Positions 8,868 through 17,138 of a stretch of 64,000 bases of DNA are shown here, piece by piece (position 1 is the first letter of the stretch; every line of letters starts with the position of its first letter). Under the pieces are notes generated by a model. The model made no database searches. It saw only the letters and a list, made by a program, of their open reading frames with translations, and was not told the DNA's origin. Origin of the DNA: Roseisolibacter agri (GTDB lineage: Bacteria > Gemmatimonadota > Gemmatimonadetes > Gemmatimonadales > Gemmatimonadaceae); NCBI RefSeq assembly GCF_030159095.1, contig NZ_BRXS01000010.1, positions 40,424 through 104,423 on the forward strand, written 5' to 3'. The position numbers were made by a program, and so were the translations under genes.

Positions 8868-9908
8868 TCAGTCGTCCTTCTGCCCGAAGATCGCGAGGTT
8901 CGAGCTGTGGCCCGGCGTGACCTTCTTCTCGGGATAGATGTGGTGCACGGCCTGGTTGACGGCGATCGCGGCCTCCGAGAAGCCCGAGGCGATGAGCTTC
9001 AGCTTCCCGGGATAGGTCGTGATGTCGCCGGCGGCGTAGACGCCGTCGCGCCCCGTCTCCATCTGCGAGTTCACCACGATCTCGTCCTTCTCCAGGCGCA
9101 GCCCCCACTCGGTGAGCGTGCCGAGGTCGCTCACGAAGCCGAGCATCGGCAGCACGACGTCGACCTCCAGCGGGAGCGTCTCCTTCGTCTTCGTCTGCCG
9201 CAGCACGACGTGCGTGAAGCGGTCGTCGCGCCCGTCGTGGCACTGGATCTCGTGCAGCTCGTGGAAGGTGTGCAGCGAGGCGCGGCCCGCGGCGACGTGC
9301 GCCTCGAACTCCGACACCGTCGCGCCGTGCGCGCGGAAGCGGTCGGTGCGATGCGCGAGCGCCACGTGCGACGCCTTGCCGACGAGCTGCGTGGCCCAGT
9401 CGAAGGCGCTGTCGCCGCCGCCGATGATGAGGACGCGCTGGCCGGCGTACGCGTCCGGATCGGTGACCACGTCGAAGATCCCGCGGCCGTACCACGGCTC
9501 GGCGCACGCCTGCGGGAGGCGCCGCGGCGAGAACGCGCCGATGCCCGCGGCGACGACGATCGCGCGCGTCGGGAAGCGGTCGGTCTCGGTCACGAGCACG
9601 AGGTGCTTCCCGTCCGCGTCCTCGCCCTCCTCCAGCCCGACGACGCGCTGCCCGAGGTGCGCGGGGAAGTTCCAGCGCGCCTGCTGGTCGACGAGCTGCT
9701 TCACGAGGTCCTTGGCGAGGATCTGCGGGAAGCCGGCGACGTCGAAGATGTACTTCTCGGGATAGAGCGCGGTCAGCTGCCCGCCGAGCTGCGCGAGGGC
9801 GTCCACGACCTGCGCCGTGGCGCCGCGCATGCCGGCGTAGAAGGAGGCGAACAGGCCCGTGGGGCCGCCGCCGATGATCGTGATGTCGACGATGGGATGG
9901 GTTGCCAT
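8868..9908 (-). CDS. Ferredoxin--NADP+ reductase, thioredoxin-reductase-like type
   Basis: 346-residue flavoprotein that moves electrons between NADPH and ferredoxin or flavodoxin in the cytoplasm. FAD site GGGPTGLFASFYAG is near residue 13; the NAD(P) site is GGGDSAFDWA in the middle; the C-terminal AAGDITTYPGKLKLIASGF closes the FAD site. There is no CxxC active-site pair of thioredoxin reductase at the usual place (the segment after GGGDSAFDWA lacks it), which together with LGGQLTALYPEKYIFDV supports the YumC-type ferredoxin reductase. A TAGGTT box lies 6 nt before the ATG without a Shine-Dalgarno sequence. Divergent from the cobalamin adenosyltransferase gene. Confidence 0.9.
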   Translation of the reverse strand: MATHPIVDITIIGGGPTGLFASFYAGMRGATAQVVDALAQLGGQLTALYPEKYIFDVAGFPQILAKDLVKQLVDQQARWNFPAHLGQRVVGLEEGEDADGKHLVLVTETDRFPTRAIVVAAGIGAFSPRRLPQACAEPWYGRGIFDVVTDPDAYAGQRVLIIGGGDSAFDWATQLVGKASHVALAHRTDRFRAHGATVSEFEAHVAAGRASLHTFHELHEIQCHDGRDDRFTHVVLRQTKTKETLPLEVDVVLPMLGFVSDLGTLTEWGLRLEKDEIVVNSQMETGRDGVYAAGDITTYPGKLKLIASGFSEAAIAVNQAVHHIYPEKKVTPGHSSNLAIFGQKDD

Positions 9909-9914
9909 GGGACA

Positions 9915-9920
9915 AACCTA
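9915..9920 (-). promoter_or_regulatory. TAGGTT -10-like box just before the ferredoxin reductase start
   Basis: On the minus strand TAGGTT ends 6 nt before the ATG at 9908, with no Shine-Dalgarno sequence; likely leaderless. Confidence 0.4.
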
Positions 9921-9922
9921 AA

Positions 9923-10074
9923 ACGGCGGAGAACGGAAGGGCGGAGGACGGTGAAGCGGAAGACGGAAGGGCGTGAAACGAGAGGGCGGACCCTCCAAGC
10001 TCGAAGCGTCGAGCCGAGGGGTCCGCCTTCTGGTATCACGCCCCACCGTCCTCCGCCCTTCCGTTCTCCGCCGT
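9923..10074. repeat. Nested long inverted repeat in a divergent promoter region
   Basis: Positions 9923-9953 and 10044-10074 are perfect 31-bp inverted complements separated by 90 bp. Inside the loop lie a second inverted pair (GGCGGACCC near 9986 against GGGTCCGCC near 10018) and a smaller one (GCTCGA...TCGAGC). The arms are themselves built from GGCGGAGGACGG / CGGAAGGGCGG-like words. It fills nearly all the space between the ferredoxin reductase and adenosyltransferase genes. Confidence 0.85.
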
Positions 10075-10086
10075 ATCGTCCTCCGC

Positions 10087-10092
10087 TACTTT
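10087..10092 (+). promoter_or_regulatory. TACTTT -10-like box just before the adenosyltransferase start
   Basis: TACTTT ends 8 nt before the ATG at 10101; no Shine-Dalgarno sequence is present. Confidence 0.4.
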
Positions 10093-10100
10093 GCGACCCT

Positions 10101-10646
10101 ATGAAGATCTACACCCGGACCGGTGACACCGGTGGCACGGCGCTGTTCGGCGGCGGGCGCGTCTCCAAGGACCACCCGCGGGTCGAGGCCTACGGCGACG
10201 TGGACGAGCTCAATGCGGCGCTCGGGCTCGCGCGGGCGATCGAGCTGATGCCGCGCGTGGACGAGGTGCTGGTGCCGGTGCAGCGCGACCTGTTCGCGAT
10301 CGGGGCGCTGCTGGCGACCCCCGACCACGCGAAGATGCGCGAGCAGCTGCAGAAGGCCCGCATCGACGACGAGCGGATCGCGGAGCTGGAGCGGGCGATC
10401 GACGACTGCGAGCAGGAGCTGGAGCCGCTGCGGAGCTTCATCCTCCCGGGGGGAACGCCCAAGTCGGGGGCGCTGCACGTGGCCCGCACGATCTGCCGCC
10501 GGGCGGAGCGGCGGGTGGTGACGCTGGCGCAGGAGGTCGAGCTGCCGGCGCTGGTCATCCAGTACCTGAACCGGCTCTCGGACCTGCTCTTCATGCTGGC
10601 GCGCGTGGCCAACCGGCGCGCCGGCGCGGGAGAGGTCACCTGGTGA
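10101..10646 (+). CDS. Cob(I)alamin adenosyltransferase, PduO type
   Basis: 181-residue enzyme that transfers the adenosyl group of ATP to cob(I)alamin to make coenzyme B12. The ATP-binding N-terminus TRTGDTGGTALFGGGRVSK is near-perfect, followed by VEAYGDVDELNAALGLAR; the helical core contains LRSFILPGG and ARTICRRAERRVV, the signature Arg residues of the family. Length is typical (about 180-190). The final TGA overlaps the GTG of aroB, so the two are coupled. No other cobalamin genes are nearby. Confidence 0.95.
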   Translation: MKIYTRTGDTGGTALFGGGRVSKDHPRVEAYGDVDELNAALGLARAIELMPRVDEVLVPVQRDLFAIGALLATPDHAKMREQLQKARIDDERIAELERAIDDCEQELEPLRSFILPGGTPKSGALHVARTICRRAERRVVTLAQEVELPALVIQYLNRLSDLLFMLARVANRRAGAGEVTW

Positions 10647-11848
10647 GCGACGGCGGTCCGGGCGCCCCCGCGGCCCCCGGCCGGCACGTCCCGCCCCGAG
10701 CCGGCCTCTCCGACGCCGCGGAGGGGCGCCTCCCCTACCCGGTCTGGATCGGCGAGGGGGCCCTGGATGGCCTGGGCGCCATCGTCGCGGCGCACGCGCC
10801 GGCCCACCGGCTGGTCCTGATCACCGACACGACGGTCGCGGGGCTGCACGCCGACCGGGTCCGGGCCACGCTGGCGCCGATCGGCGAGCCGCTCGTGCTG
10901 CAGGTGCCGCCCGGCGAGTCCGAGAAGACGCGCGGGCGGTGGGCGGAGCTGACTGACGCGATGCTGGCCGCCGGCTGTGCACGGGACACGACAGTGATCG
11001 CCCTCGGGGGCGGCGTCGTGGGCGACCTGGCCGGCTTCGTGGCCGCGACCTTCATGCGGGGCGTGCCGGTCGTCCAGGTGCCGACCACCCTGCTGGCGAT
11101 GGTGGACGCGTCCGTCGGCGGGAAGACGGCCGTGGACACGCCGGCCGGGAAGAACCTCGTCGGGGCCTTCCATCCCCCGGCGGCCGTCGTCATCGACTCG
11201 GCCGTGCTCGTCACCCTCCCGGGCGCCGACCTGCTGGCCGGAGCGGCCGAGTCCGTCAAGCATGGTGTGATCGCGGACACGGCGTACTTTCACGCCGTCG
11301 CCGAGCTTCTGCCGAGCCTGTCACGCTGGCGGCCGGCGTCCACTGATGGACGTGACCGACCGGCGTGGCTGGCGTCCCTCACTGGGGTGGTCGCGCGCAG
11401 CGTGGCCATCAAGGCGTCCGTGGTCGCGCACGACGAGCGGGAGGGCGGCATGCGCAAGATCCTGAACTTCGGGCACACCCTCGGGCACGCGCTCGAGTCC
11501 GAGAGCGGCTTCGCCCTGCGGCACGGTGAGGCGGTCGCGGCCGGCATGGCGCTCGAGGCGCGACTCGCCGAACGGCTGGGGCTGGCCGAGCCGGGCACCG
11601 CGACCACGGTGGCGGCGGCGCTCGACCGGGTGGGGCTCCCCAGCGGACGCCCGACCGCCCTCGACCCGGAGGCCGTGCTGGCGGCGACCCGCGGCGACAA
11701 GAAGTCGCGCGCCGGCGTCGTCGAGTACGCGCTGCCCAGGCGCATCGGGGCGATGGAGCCCGCGGGCGGCCGGTGGGCGGTGCCCGTGCCGGACGCGCTC
11801 GTGCGCGAGGTGCTGGCGCCGGCGTGGCACGCGGAGCGTCGCGCGTGA
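10643..11848 (+). CDS. aroB: 3-dehydroquinate synthase
   Basis: Second step of the shikimate pathway: converts DAHP to 3-dehydroquinate using NAD+ and a divalent metal. The glycine-rich NAD site ALGGGVVGDLAGFVAATFMR, then QVPTTLLAMVDASVGGKTAVD and the metal-binding GHTLGHALE are all present. At 401 residues it is about 35-40 longer than usual, the excess being a Gly/Ala/Pro-rich N-terminus before PYPVWIGEGAL; a later start is possible, but the GTG chosen overlaps the preceding stop (GTGA). Coupled in the same way to the next gene. Confidence 0.95.
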   Translation: MSDGGPGAPAAPGRHVPPRAGLSDAAEGRLPYPVWIGEGALDGLGAIVAAHAPAHRLVLITDTTVAGLHADRVRATLAPIGEPLVLQVPPGESEKTRGRWAELTDAMLAAGCARDTTVIALGGGVVGDLAGFVAATFMRGVPVVQVPTTLLAMVDASVGGKTAVDTPAGKNLVGAFHPPAAVVIDSAVLVTLPGADLLAGAAESVKHGVIADTAYFHAVAELLPSLSRWRPASTDGRDRPAWLASLTGVVARSVAIKASVVAHDEREGGMRKILNFGHTLGHALESESGFALRHGEAVAAGMALEARLAERLGLAEPGTATTVAAALDRVGLPSGRPTALDPEAVLAATRGDKKSRAGVVEYALPRRIGAMEPAGGRWAVPVPDALVREVLAPAWHAERRA

Positions 11849-12597
11849 GTCGTCCGGCCGCCGCGCCGGTCCCCGACCGCCGCCGGGCGCGCGCCGGACG
11901 TCGCCGGCCGACGCTGGCCGGAGCGCTGGCGTGGATCGCCGTCGCCGGGCTGGCCGCGCTGGCGCAGCTGGGCGAGGGGCTGCGCGGGTCGGACGAGGAG
12001 GCGGAGACGCTGGCCACCGGGCTCGCGGTGGACTCCGCGGCGACCGACTCGACCGAGAGCGACACCGAGCGGCACGCGCCGGTGCTGGTCGTCGGCGACT
12101 GGCTGCACCACCCCGTGCACGTGAAGGCCGTCGCGCCCCCGGTGGTCGCCGTGAGGAAGGCCGCCGCCAGGCCCGGTGCCCGCGAGCTGCCCAAGCCGTT
12201 CGCCGCGCTCAAGCTGGCGTCGTCGGGGCTGATCATGCCGCGCCTGGCGCTGCCGCGGGTGCTCAGCCCGCGCCTCCCCGCGCTCCGGTCGCTGCTGACC
12301 CGGGCGCGGCCGGGCGAGGCGGTGCACGTGCGCCTGTCCGCCTACTGCCTGCGCGGCCGCACCCGGCGTGGGACGGTCGTCCGTCCCGGGATCATCGCCG
12401 CCGATCCGCGCGTCTTCCCGCTCGCCCGGCACGTCGAGCTGTACGCGGCGGGGCGCTACCTGGGCCGGTTCAAGGTCGAGGACACCGGGTCGGCCATCAA
12501 GGGCACGCGGATCGACATCTGGACGCCCGACTGCGGGGACGCGGTGCGGTTCGGGATGCGGGACGGGATCGCGCAGCTGGTGGGCGCGGGGGACTGA
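11845..12597 (+). CDS. 3D-domain protein with membrane anchor (MltA C-terminal-like)
   Basis: 250-residue protein. An N-terminal basic stretch precedes one membrane helix or uncleaved signal (about residues 28-46), then a low-complexity periplasmic linker, and at the C-terminus (about 165-250) a 3D domain named for three Asp residues, all visible: AADPRVFPL, VEDTGSAIKG and RIDIWTPDCGDAVRFG. In MltA and related proteins this double-psi barrel acts on peptidoglycan, but a separate catalytic domain is not obvious here, so it may be a wall-binding or small lytic protein. GTG overlaps the aroB stop. Confidence 0.8.
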   Translation: MSRPAAAPVPDRRRARAGRRRPTLAGALAWIAVAGLAALAQLGEGLRGSDEEAETLATGLAVDSAATDSTESDTERHAPVLVVGDWLHHPVHVKAVAPPVVAVRKAAARPGARELPKPFAALKLASSGLIMPRLALPRVLSPRLPALRSLLTRARPGEAVHVRLSAYCLRGRTRRGTVVRPGIIAADPRVFPLARHVELYAAGRYLGRFKVEDTGSAIKGTRIDIWTPDCGDAVRFGMRDGIAQLVGAGD

Positions 12598-12941
12598 GAC
12601 CGGCTGCGTGTGACGTACGGCGTGCTCCGTGGCGTGCACCGTCGCGCCGGCCCCGAACGGCATGCAAGGAGAAGTTCTGAAGAAGGTCTGATAACGACGG
12701 ATCGCTCCGTGTGGCGGCGAGGAATGTCGCACTCCACCGGAGCCATCCGTCGTTATCCGATCTTCTCAGACTTTCATCCTTGCTGATGCAGTTCGCCGTT
12801 CAGGTCCAGCGCACCAACGTGTCCCGAGCGGCCGGTCACGCGGGACGCAGCGTTCTCGTCCGGCTGGCCCCGCACTTGCCCCTCGGGTACGCGTCCGGCC
12901 GCAGGGCCGCCTTCGCCCCCCGACCCGAGAGGATTCCCGGC
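12598..12941. other. Intergenic region with MITE-like inverted repeat, no gene seen
   Basis: Nothing coding is supported here; open frames lack family matches and starts. The first half is occupied by the long imperfect inverted repeat described separately. GAGAGGA at 12927-12933 is the Shine-Dalgarno sequence of the following small gene. Confidence 0.6.
12664..12783. repeat. About 120-bp imperfect inverted repeat (MITE-like or structured RNA)
   Basis: Ends GCAAGGA (12664-12670) and TCCTTGC (12777-12783) are inverted complements; inside, GATAACGACGGAT (12690-12702) and ATCCGTCGTTATC (12745-12757) pair perfectly over 13 bp, and the bases between these blocks pair with a few mismatches and indels. 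GCTCCG/CGGAGC close the apical part. The whole folds into one long hairpin. No transposase is nearby. Confidence 0.7.
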
Positions 12942-13115
12942 ATGTCGTCCTTCGGCACCTACCTGACCGGCTTCCTGCTGGTGATCGTCGGCCTCGCGGT
13001 CGGCGCCTACCTGCTGAACGTGCCGCCGACCTGGATCGGCGTCGGCGTCATCGTGATGATCGGCATCGGCGTCCTGACCGCGACGACCCGCACGCGCCCC
13101 AAGGACCCGGTCTGA
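12942..13115 (+). CDS. Small two-helix membrane protein
   Basis: Unrecognised 57-residue protein. It has two hydrophobic helices, about residues 7-26 and 30-48, and a short charged tail TRTRPKDPV, so it should sit in the inner membrane as a hairpin with both ends on the same side. The ATG at 12942 was chosen because GAGAGGA lies 8 bp upstream; an in-frame start 231 bp earlier would read through the inverted repeat region and is less likely. It stands between the 3D-domain gene and the sigma factor without obvious partnership. Confidence 0.6.
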   Translation: MSSFGTYLTGFLLVIVGLAVGAYLLNVPPTWIGVGVIVMIGIGVLTATTRTRPKDPV

Positions 13116-13210
13116 CCCCTGGCGAGGACGCCCCGGCGGGCGCCTCGCGACCGCGCCCCGTCACGCCCGACCGCCCCGGCCTACCGCCGCGGCGGCGCGT
13201 GACATTTTTG

Positions 13211-13239
13211 TTGACGGGCTGCGTACCCAGCATTACCGT
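13211..13239 (+). promoter_or_regulatory. Promoter-like site for the sigma factor gene
   Basis: TTGACG at 13211-13216 and TACCGT at 13234-13239 with a 17-bp spacer, about 80 bp before the sigma factor start; preceded by a short T run. Judged by eye. Confidence 0.4.
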
Positions 13240-13320
13240 GGCGCCCTGCCACCCGCGAGGCCAGCGCGCGCGGGTCCATTCCGCGCGCTTTTCCTTCCCG
13301 CGACACGGTACGGGGCGTCT

Positions 13321-14217
13321 ATGCAGCGAGCGACAGAGGGTCGGTCCACCAAGCAGTTCTTCCGTGCCTCCCCCTCCAGCGCCTTCGACCAGTACCTCCA
13401 CGACATCCAGCGCCTCCCCCTCATCGAGGACCCGGAAGAGGAGCGCCGCCTCGCCCGCCTGGCCCAGAAGGGCGACCAGGTGGCGGCCGAGCGGCTGGTG
13501 ACGGCCAACCTGCGGTTCGTCATCTCGTACGTGAAGAAGTACCAGGGCCACGGGCTCGAGCTGAGCGAGCTGGTGGCGATCGGGAACGAGGGGCTGCTCA
13601 AGGCGGTCCGGAAGTTCGATCCCGACCAGGGGGTGAAGTTCATCTCCTACGCGGTGTGGTGGGTCCGCCAGGCGGTCCTCAAGGCGCTGGCCGAGCAGAC
13701 GCGCTCCGTGCGCATCCCGCTCAACCAGAACTCCGCGCTCATCCGCATGAGCCGCGCGGAGACGATCCTTGCCCAGGTCCTCCGGCGCGACCCGACCGAC
13801 GAGGAGCTGGCGAAGCTGATCGAGGAGGAGCCGGAGGTCGTCCGCAGCGCGCGCCAGCTGAGCACGATCGAGGTCTCCCTCGACGCGCCCGTCGACCGCA
13901 GCGACCGCGACGCGAGCACCCTGGGCGAGCGCTTCGCGGACGAGGCCAGCGAGGACATCGAGGACGCGACGCACCAGAAGCTGATGCGCGAGTCGCTGCA
14001 CAGCGCCCTCGCCCAGCACCTGACGCCGCGGGAGCGGAAGATCCTCGCGCTCTACTACGGCCTCGAGGAGGGGGCCGAGGAGATGACGCTGGAGCGCATC
14101 GGCGCGCTGATGGGCGTGACCCGCGAGCGCATCCGCCAGATCCGCGAGCGCGCCTTCGCGAAGCTGCGCGAGAGCGCGGACGGGACCGCCCTCGCCGGGT
14201 TCTGGCACGCGGCCTGA
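13321..14217 (+). CDS. RNA polymerase sigma-70 family factor (primary-type, short)
   Basis: 298-residue sigma factor with regions 1.2 to 4.2 but without region 1.1 or the long non-conserved insert. Region 1.2 is FDQYLHDIQRLPLIEDPEEE; region 2 contains ERLVTANLRFVISYVKKYQG, LVAIGNEGLLKAVRKFDP and the -10 recognition/melting stretch FISYAVWWVRQAVLKAL; region 4.2 is LERIGALMGVTRERIRQI for the -35 element. This matches group 1/2 factors (SigA or RpoS-like). Whether it is the housekeeping factor or an alternative one cannot be told without the rest of the genome. A promoter-like site precedes and a strong terminator follows. Confidence 0.93.
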   Translation: MQRATEGRSTKQFFRASPSSAFDQYLHDIQRLPLIEDPEEERRLARLAQKGDQVAAERLVTANLRFVISYVKKYQGHGLELSELVAIGNEGLLKAVRKFDPDQGVKFISYAVWWVRQAVLKALAEQTRSVRIPLNQNSALIRMSRAETILAQVLRRDPTDEELAKLIEEEPEVVRSARQLSTIEVSLDAPVDRSDRDASTLGERFADEASEDIEDATHQKLMRESLHSALAQHLTPRERKILALYYGLEEGAEEMTLERIGALMGVTRERIRQIRERAFAKLRESADGTALAGFWHAA

Positions 14218-14242
14218 CCGCCGCGCGCACCGCGAGGACGTC

Positions 14243-14277
14243 ACGAAGGGGAGCCCCGACACGGGGCTCCCCTTCGT
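14243..14277 (+). terminator. Hairpin terminator after the sigma factor gene
   Basis: A perfect 15-bp stem (14243-14257 with 14263-14277) and 5-nt loop. The T run is weak, as elsewhere in this GC-rich sequence. Confidence 0.7.
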
Positions 14278-14355
14278 CGTTCCGGCGCAGCCGCGGGCGC
14301 ACGCACGAGGCCGCCTGCACGGGGCGATTCGTGACGTGGGACGCCGCTTGGCCTC

Positions 14356-14886
14356 ATGAACGCTCCGGATATCTTCCGAAGCCGGCCCGCCGCGATCCAC
14401 GCGACGCCGGCGCTTCCCGCGTCCCATCCCGGTCGTATGCACGATCCGTCCGAACCCCGCCCCACGGCGCCCGCCGCGACTCCGAGCGACGCCGCGCGCC
14501 CCCGCGCGCTGCTGGTGGACGACGAGCCGGTGATCCGCCAGGCGCTGCGCCGCTTCTTCGTGCGCATGGGGTGGGACGTCGACGAGGCCGAGGACGGGAC
14601 CGAGGCGCTGCGCCACCTGCTGGGCGACGACGACGGGGCGCCGACGCGCGAGTACGCGGTGATCATCTCGGACCTGCGCATGCCCGGCATCTCCGGCATC
14701 GAGCTGCACGCGCGGCTCGCGGCCGCGCGGCCCGAGCTGCTCGACCGGCTGATCCTCTCGACGGGCGACTCGGTGTCGTCGGAGGCCGCGGACTTCCTGC
14801 GCCACTCGAGCTGCCCGGTGCTGAACAAGCCGTTCGAGCTGGCCGAGCTGCGCGCGATGCTCGCGCGCGTGCACGCACCGGGCTGA
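14356..14886 (+). CDS. Stand-alone receiver-domain response regulator
   Basis: 176 residues with the given start; an in-frame ATG at 14437 would give 149 and removes an Ala/Pro-rich, probably unstructured leader. The receiver domain starts at RALLVDDEPVIRQAL (acidic pair DD), with phosphoacceptor D106 in VIISDLRMPG, the Thr of ILSTGDS and Lys of LNKPFELAEL. There is no output domain, so it should act by protein contact or phosphorelay. No kinase gene is adjacent. No Shine-Dalgarno sequence distinguishes the two starts. Confidence 0.85.
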   Translation: MNAPDIFRSRPAAIHATPALPASHPGRMHDPSEPRPTAPAATPSDAARPRALLVDDEPVIRQALRRFFVRMGWDVDEAEDGTEALRHLLGDDDGAPTREYAVIISDLRMPGISGIELHARLAAARPELLDRLILSTGDSVSSEAADFLRHSSCPVLNKPFELAELRAMLARVHAPG

Positions 14887-14957
14887 GCGCGCACCGGCAC
14901 CGGCGCGCCCGAGCGCGCGCGAGGCGCGCAGCGCTCCCCCTCACGAACCGGCGCAGG

Positions 14958-14963
14958 TAGCTT
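14958..14963 (+). promoter_or_regulatory. TAGCTT -10-like box just before the LON-domain gene
   Basis: TAGCTT ends 6 nt before the GTG at 14970; no Shine-Dalgarno sequence. Likely leaderless. Confidence 0.35.
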
Positions 14964-14969
14964 GCCCGG

Positions 14970-15653
14970 GTGACGTCGTCTGCCCGCCTGCCGCTCTTCC
15001 CGCTGCCGCTCGTGCTGTTCCCCGGTGCGACGCTGCCGTTGCACGTCTTCGAGCCGCGCTACCGCGCGCTGCTCGCGGACTGCGAGCGTGGGGACGGGCG
15101 CTTCGGCATCGTGTTGAGCGCGGGGAGCGAGCCGCCGCGCGCCGGGGCCGTGGGCTGCGTGGCCGAGCTGCGCGACGTCGTGACGCTGCCCGACGGACGC
15201 TCCAACATCCTCGTCGAGGGCGCCGAGCGCTTCGCCGTCGCGCGACTGGTGGAGTCGGAGACCGCGTACCTGGTGGCCGAGGTGCGTCCGTGGACCGACG
15301 AGCCGGAGCCCGACGCGCACGACACGCTGCGCACGTTGGACGCGGGGACGCGCGAGGCGTTCCAGCGCGTGGCGCGCGCCGCGCGCGCGATCGCCGACGA
15401 CGGCGACCCGATCCCCGACCTGCCGTCCGATCCGGCCGCGCTGTCGTTCGCGATCGCGGCGGCCGTGGAGCTGGAGCTGGGCACGCGCCAGCGGCTGCTG
15501 TCGTCGCGGTCCGCGGTGGCGCGGCTGCGCGAGGTGCACGAGATGCTGACGCGCGCGCTGCCGGGCGTGGAGATGCGCGCGCAGGTGCACGTGGGCGCTC
15601 GGCGCAACGGGCACGGGCCGTACGCGCCGCCCGACGCTCCGCCGTCGGCCTGA
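14970..15653 (+). CDS. LON N-terminal (substrate-binding) domain protein without protease
   Basis: 227 residues forming only the LON substrate-binding domain: LPLFPLPLVLFPGATLPLHVFEPRYRALL is the family's opening (split here: LPLFPLPLVLFPGATLP then LHVFEPRYRALL), followed by FGIVLSAGSEPP and VGCVAELRDV. The ATPase and Ser-Lys protease parts of Lon are absent, as in the widespread free-standing LON-domain proteins whose function is poorly known. GTG start; the stop abuts the ATG of glcD, so it is transcribed with the glycolate oxidase operon. Confidence 0.85.
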   Translation: MTSSARLPLFPLPLVLFPGATLPLHVFEPRYRALLADCERGDGRFGIVLSAGSEPPRAGAVGCVAELRDVVTLPDGRSNILVEGAERFAVARLVESETAYLVAEVRPWTDEPEPDAHDTLRTLDAGTREAFQRVARAARAIADDGDPIPDLPSDPAALSFAIAAAVELELGTRQRLLSSRSAVARLREVHEMLTRALPGVEMRAQVHVGARRNGHGPYAPPDAPPSA

Positions 15654-17138
15654 ATGGCGGCGCACACTGCGGAGATCGGAGGGCACGCGCTGGACGCCGA
15701 CGCGCTCGCGCGCGTGGCCGCGGCGCTGACCGCGATCGTCGGCGAGCGGCACGTGCTGCGGCGTCCCAGCGCGCTGCGCGTCTACGACTCCGACGGCCTG
15801 CCGGGCTACCACCGGCAGCCGGCGCTGGCGGTGCTGCCCGGCACGCGCGACGAGCTGGTGGCGGTGGTGCGCGCGCTGGCGGCGGAGGGCGCGCCGTTCG
15901 TCGCGCGTGGCGCGGGCACCGGGCTCTCGGGCGGCTCGCTCGCCGACGGCATCGTCGTCGTGGGGCTGAACCGGCTGAATCGCATCGTGTCGATCGACGC
16001 CGAGAACGCGCTCGCGGTGGTGGAGCCGGGCGTGGTGAACGTGACGCTGACGCGCGCGGTGGCGCCGTACGGGCTGCACTACGCGCCCGATCCGTCCAGC
16101 CAGAGCGCGTGCACCATCGGCGGCAACGTGGCGGAGAACGCGGGCGGGCCGCACTGCCTGAAGTACGGCGTGACGCTCAACCACGTCGCCGCCGTGACGG
16201 TGCTGCTGCCCAGCGGCGAGATCGTCACCCTCGGCGACGCGGACGGCGAGGACGACGGCTACGACCTGCTGGGCGCGTTCGTCGGCAGCGAGGGGTGCTT
16301 CGGCATCGCGCTCGACGTGACGGTGCGGCTGGCGCGCGATCCGCAGGCGGTGCGCACGCTGCTGGCCGACTTCGCCGACATGGACGACGCGGCGCGCGCG
16401 GTATCGCGCATCATCGCGGCCGGCATCGTCCCCGCCGCGCTGGAGATGATGGACGGCGCGGCGATCCGCGCGGTGGAGGCGTCGATCTACGCGGCCGGCT
16501 ATCCGACGGACGCGGCGGCGATCCTGCTGTGCGAGCTCGATGGGCTGGCGGCGGGGCTGGACGAGGACGCGGCGCGCGTCGCGGCGCTCTGCCGGGCCGA
16601 GGGCGCGCGCGACGTGGCGGTGGCCAGCGACGCGGCGCAGCGCGCGCGCCTCTGGCAGGGGCGCAAGAAGGCGTTCGGCGCGATGGGCCGCATCGCCCCG
16701 CACCTCGTGCTCCAGGACGCGGTGGTGCCGCGCACGCGGCTGCCCGCGGTGCTCGCGCGCATCGCCGAGATCGGCGCGTCGCACGGCGTGCGCATCGGCA
16801 ACGTCTTCCACGCGGGCGACGGCAACCTGCACCCGAACATCAGCTACGACGCGCACGACGCCGACGAGAGCGCGCGCGTGCACGCCGCGATGTCGGAGGT
16901 GATGCAGGCGTGCATCGACGCCGGCGGCACCATCACCGGCGAGCACGGCGTGGGGCTGGACAAGCGCGACTACATGGACGCGCTGTTCGACGCGCCGTCG
17001 CTGGCCGCGATGTGCCGGCTGCGCGACGTGTTCGATCCGGAGCGCCGCGCGAACCCGGGCAAGGTCGTGCCGGTGCACGCGTGCCGCGAGTGGCACGCGA
17101 CGCCCGCCGTGCGCCGGCACGCGGGAGCCGCGTCGTGA
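15654..17138 (+). CDS. glcD: Glycolate oxidase subunit GlcD (FAD-linked)
   Basis: 494-residue FAD subunit that oxidises glycolate (or D-lactate) to the keto acid. The FAD-binding type 4 domain covers about residues 50-230 with FVARGAGTGLSGGSLADG and the pyrophosphate-binding IGGNVAENAGGPHCLKYG; the C-terminal FAD-linked oxidase domain has GNVFHAGDGNLHPNI and ends with EHGVGLDKRDYM, VFDPERRANPGKV. Length is typical. It opens a three-gene set with glcE and glcF joined by overlapping codons (GTGA here), so the complex should be made stoichiometrically and sit at the inner membrane feeding electrons to quinone. Confidence 0.93.
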   Translation: MAAHTAEIGGHALDADALARVAAALTAIVGERHVLRRPSALRVYDSDGLPGYHRQPALAVLPGTRDELVAVVRALAAEGAPFVARGAGTGLSGGSLADGIVVVGLNRLNRIVSIDAENALAVVEPGVVNVTLTRAVAPYGLHYAPDPSSQSACTIGGNVAENAGGPHCLKYGVTLNHVAAVTVLLPSGEIVTLGDADGEDDGYDLLGAFVGSEGCFGIALDVTVRLARDPQAVRTLLADFADMDDAARAVSRIIAAGIVPAALEMMDGAAIRAVEASIYAAGYPTDAAAILLCELDGLAAGLDEDAARVAALCRAEGARDVAVASDAAQRARLWQGRKKAFGAMGRIAPHLVLQDAVVPRTRLPAVLARIAEIGASHGVRIGNVFHAGDGNLHPNISYDAHDADESARVHAAMSEVMQACIDAGGTITGEHGVGLDKRDYMDALFDAPSLAAMCRLRDVFDPERRANPGKVVPVHACREWHATPAVRRHAGAAS

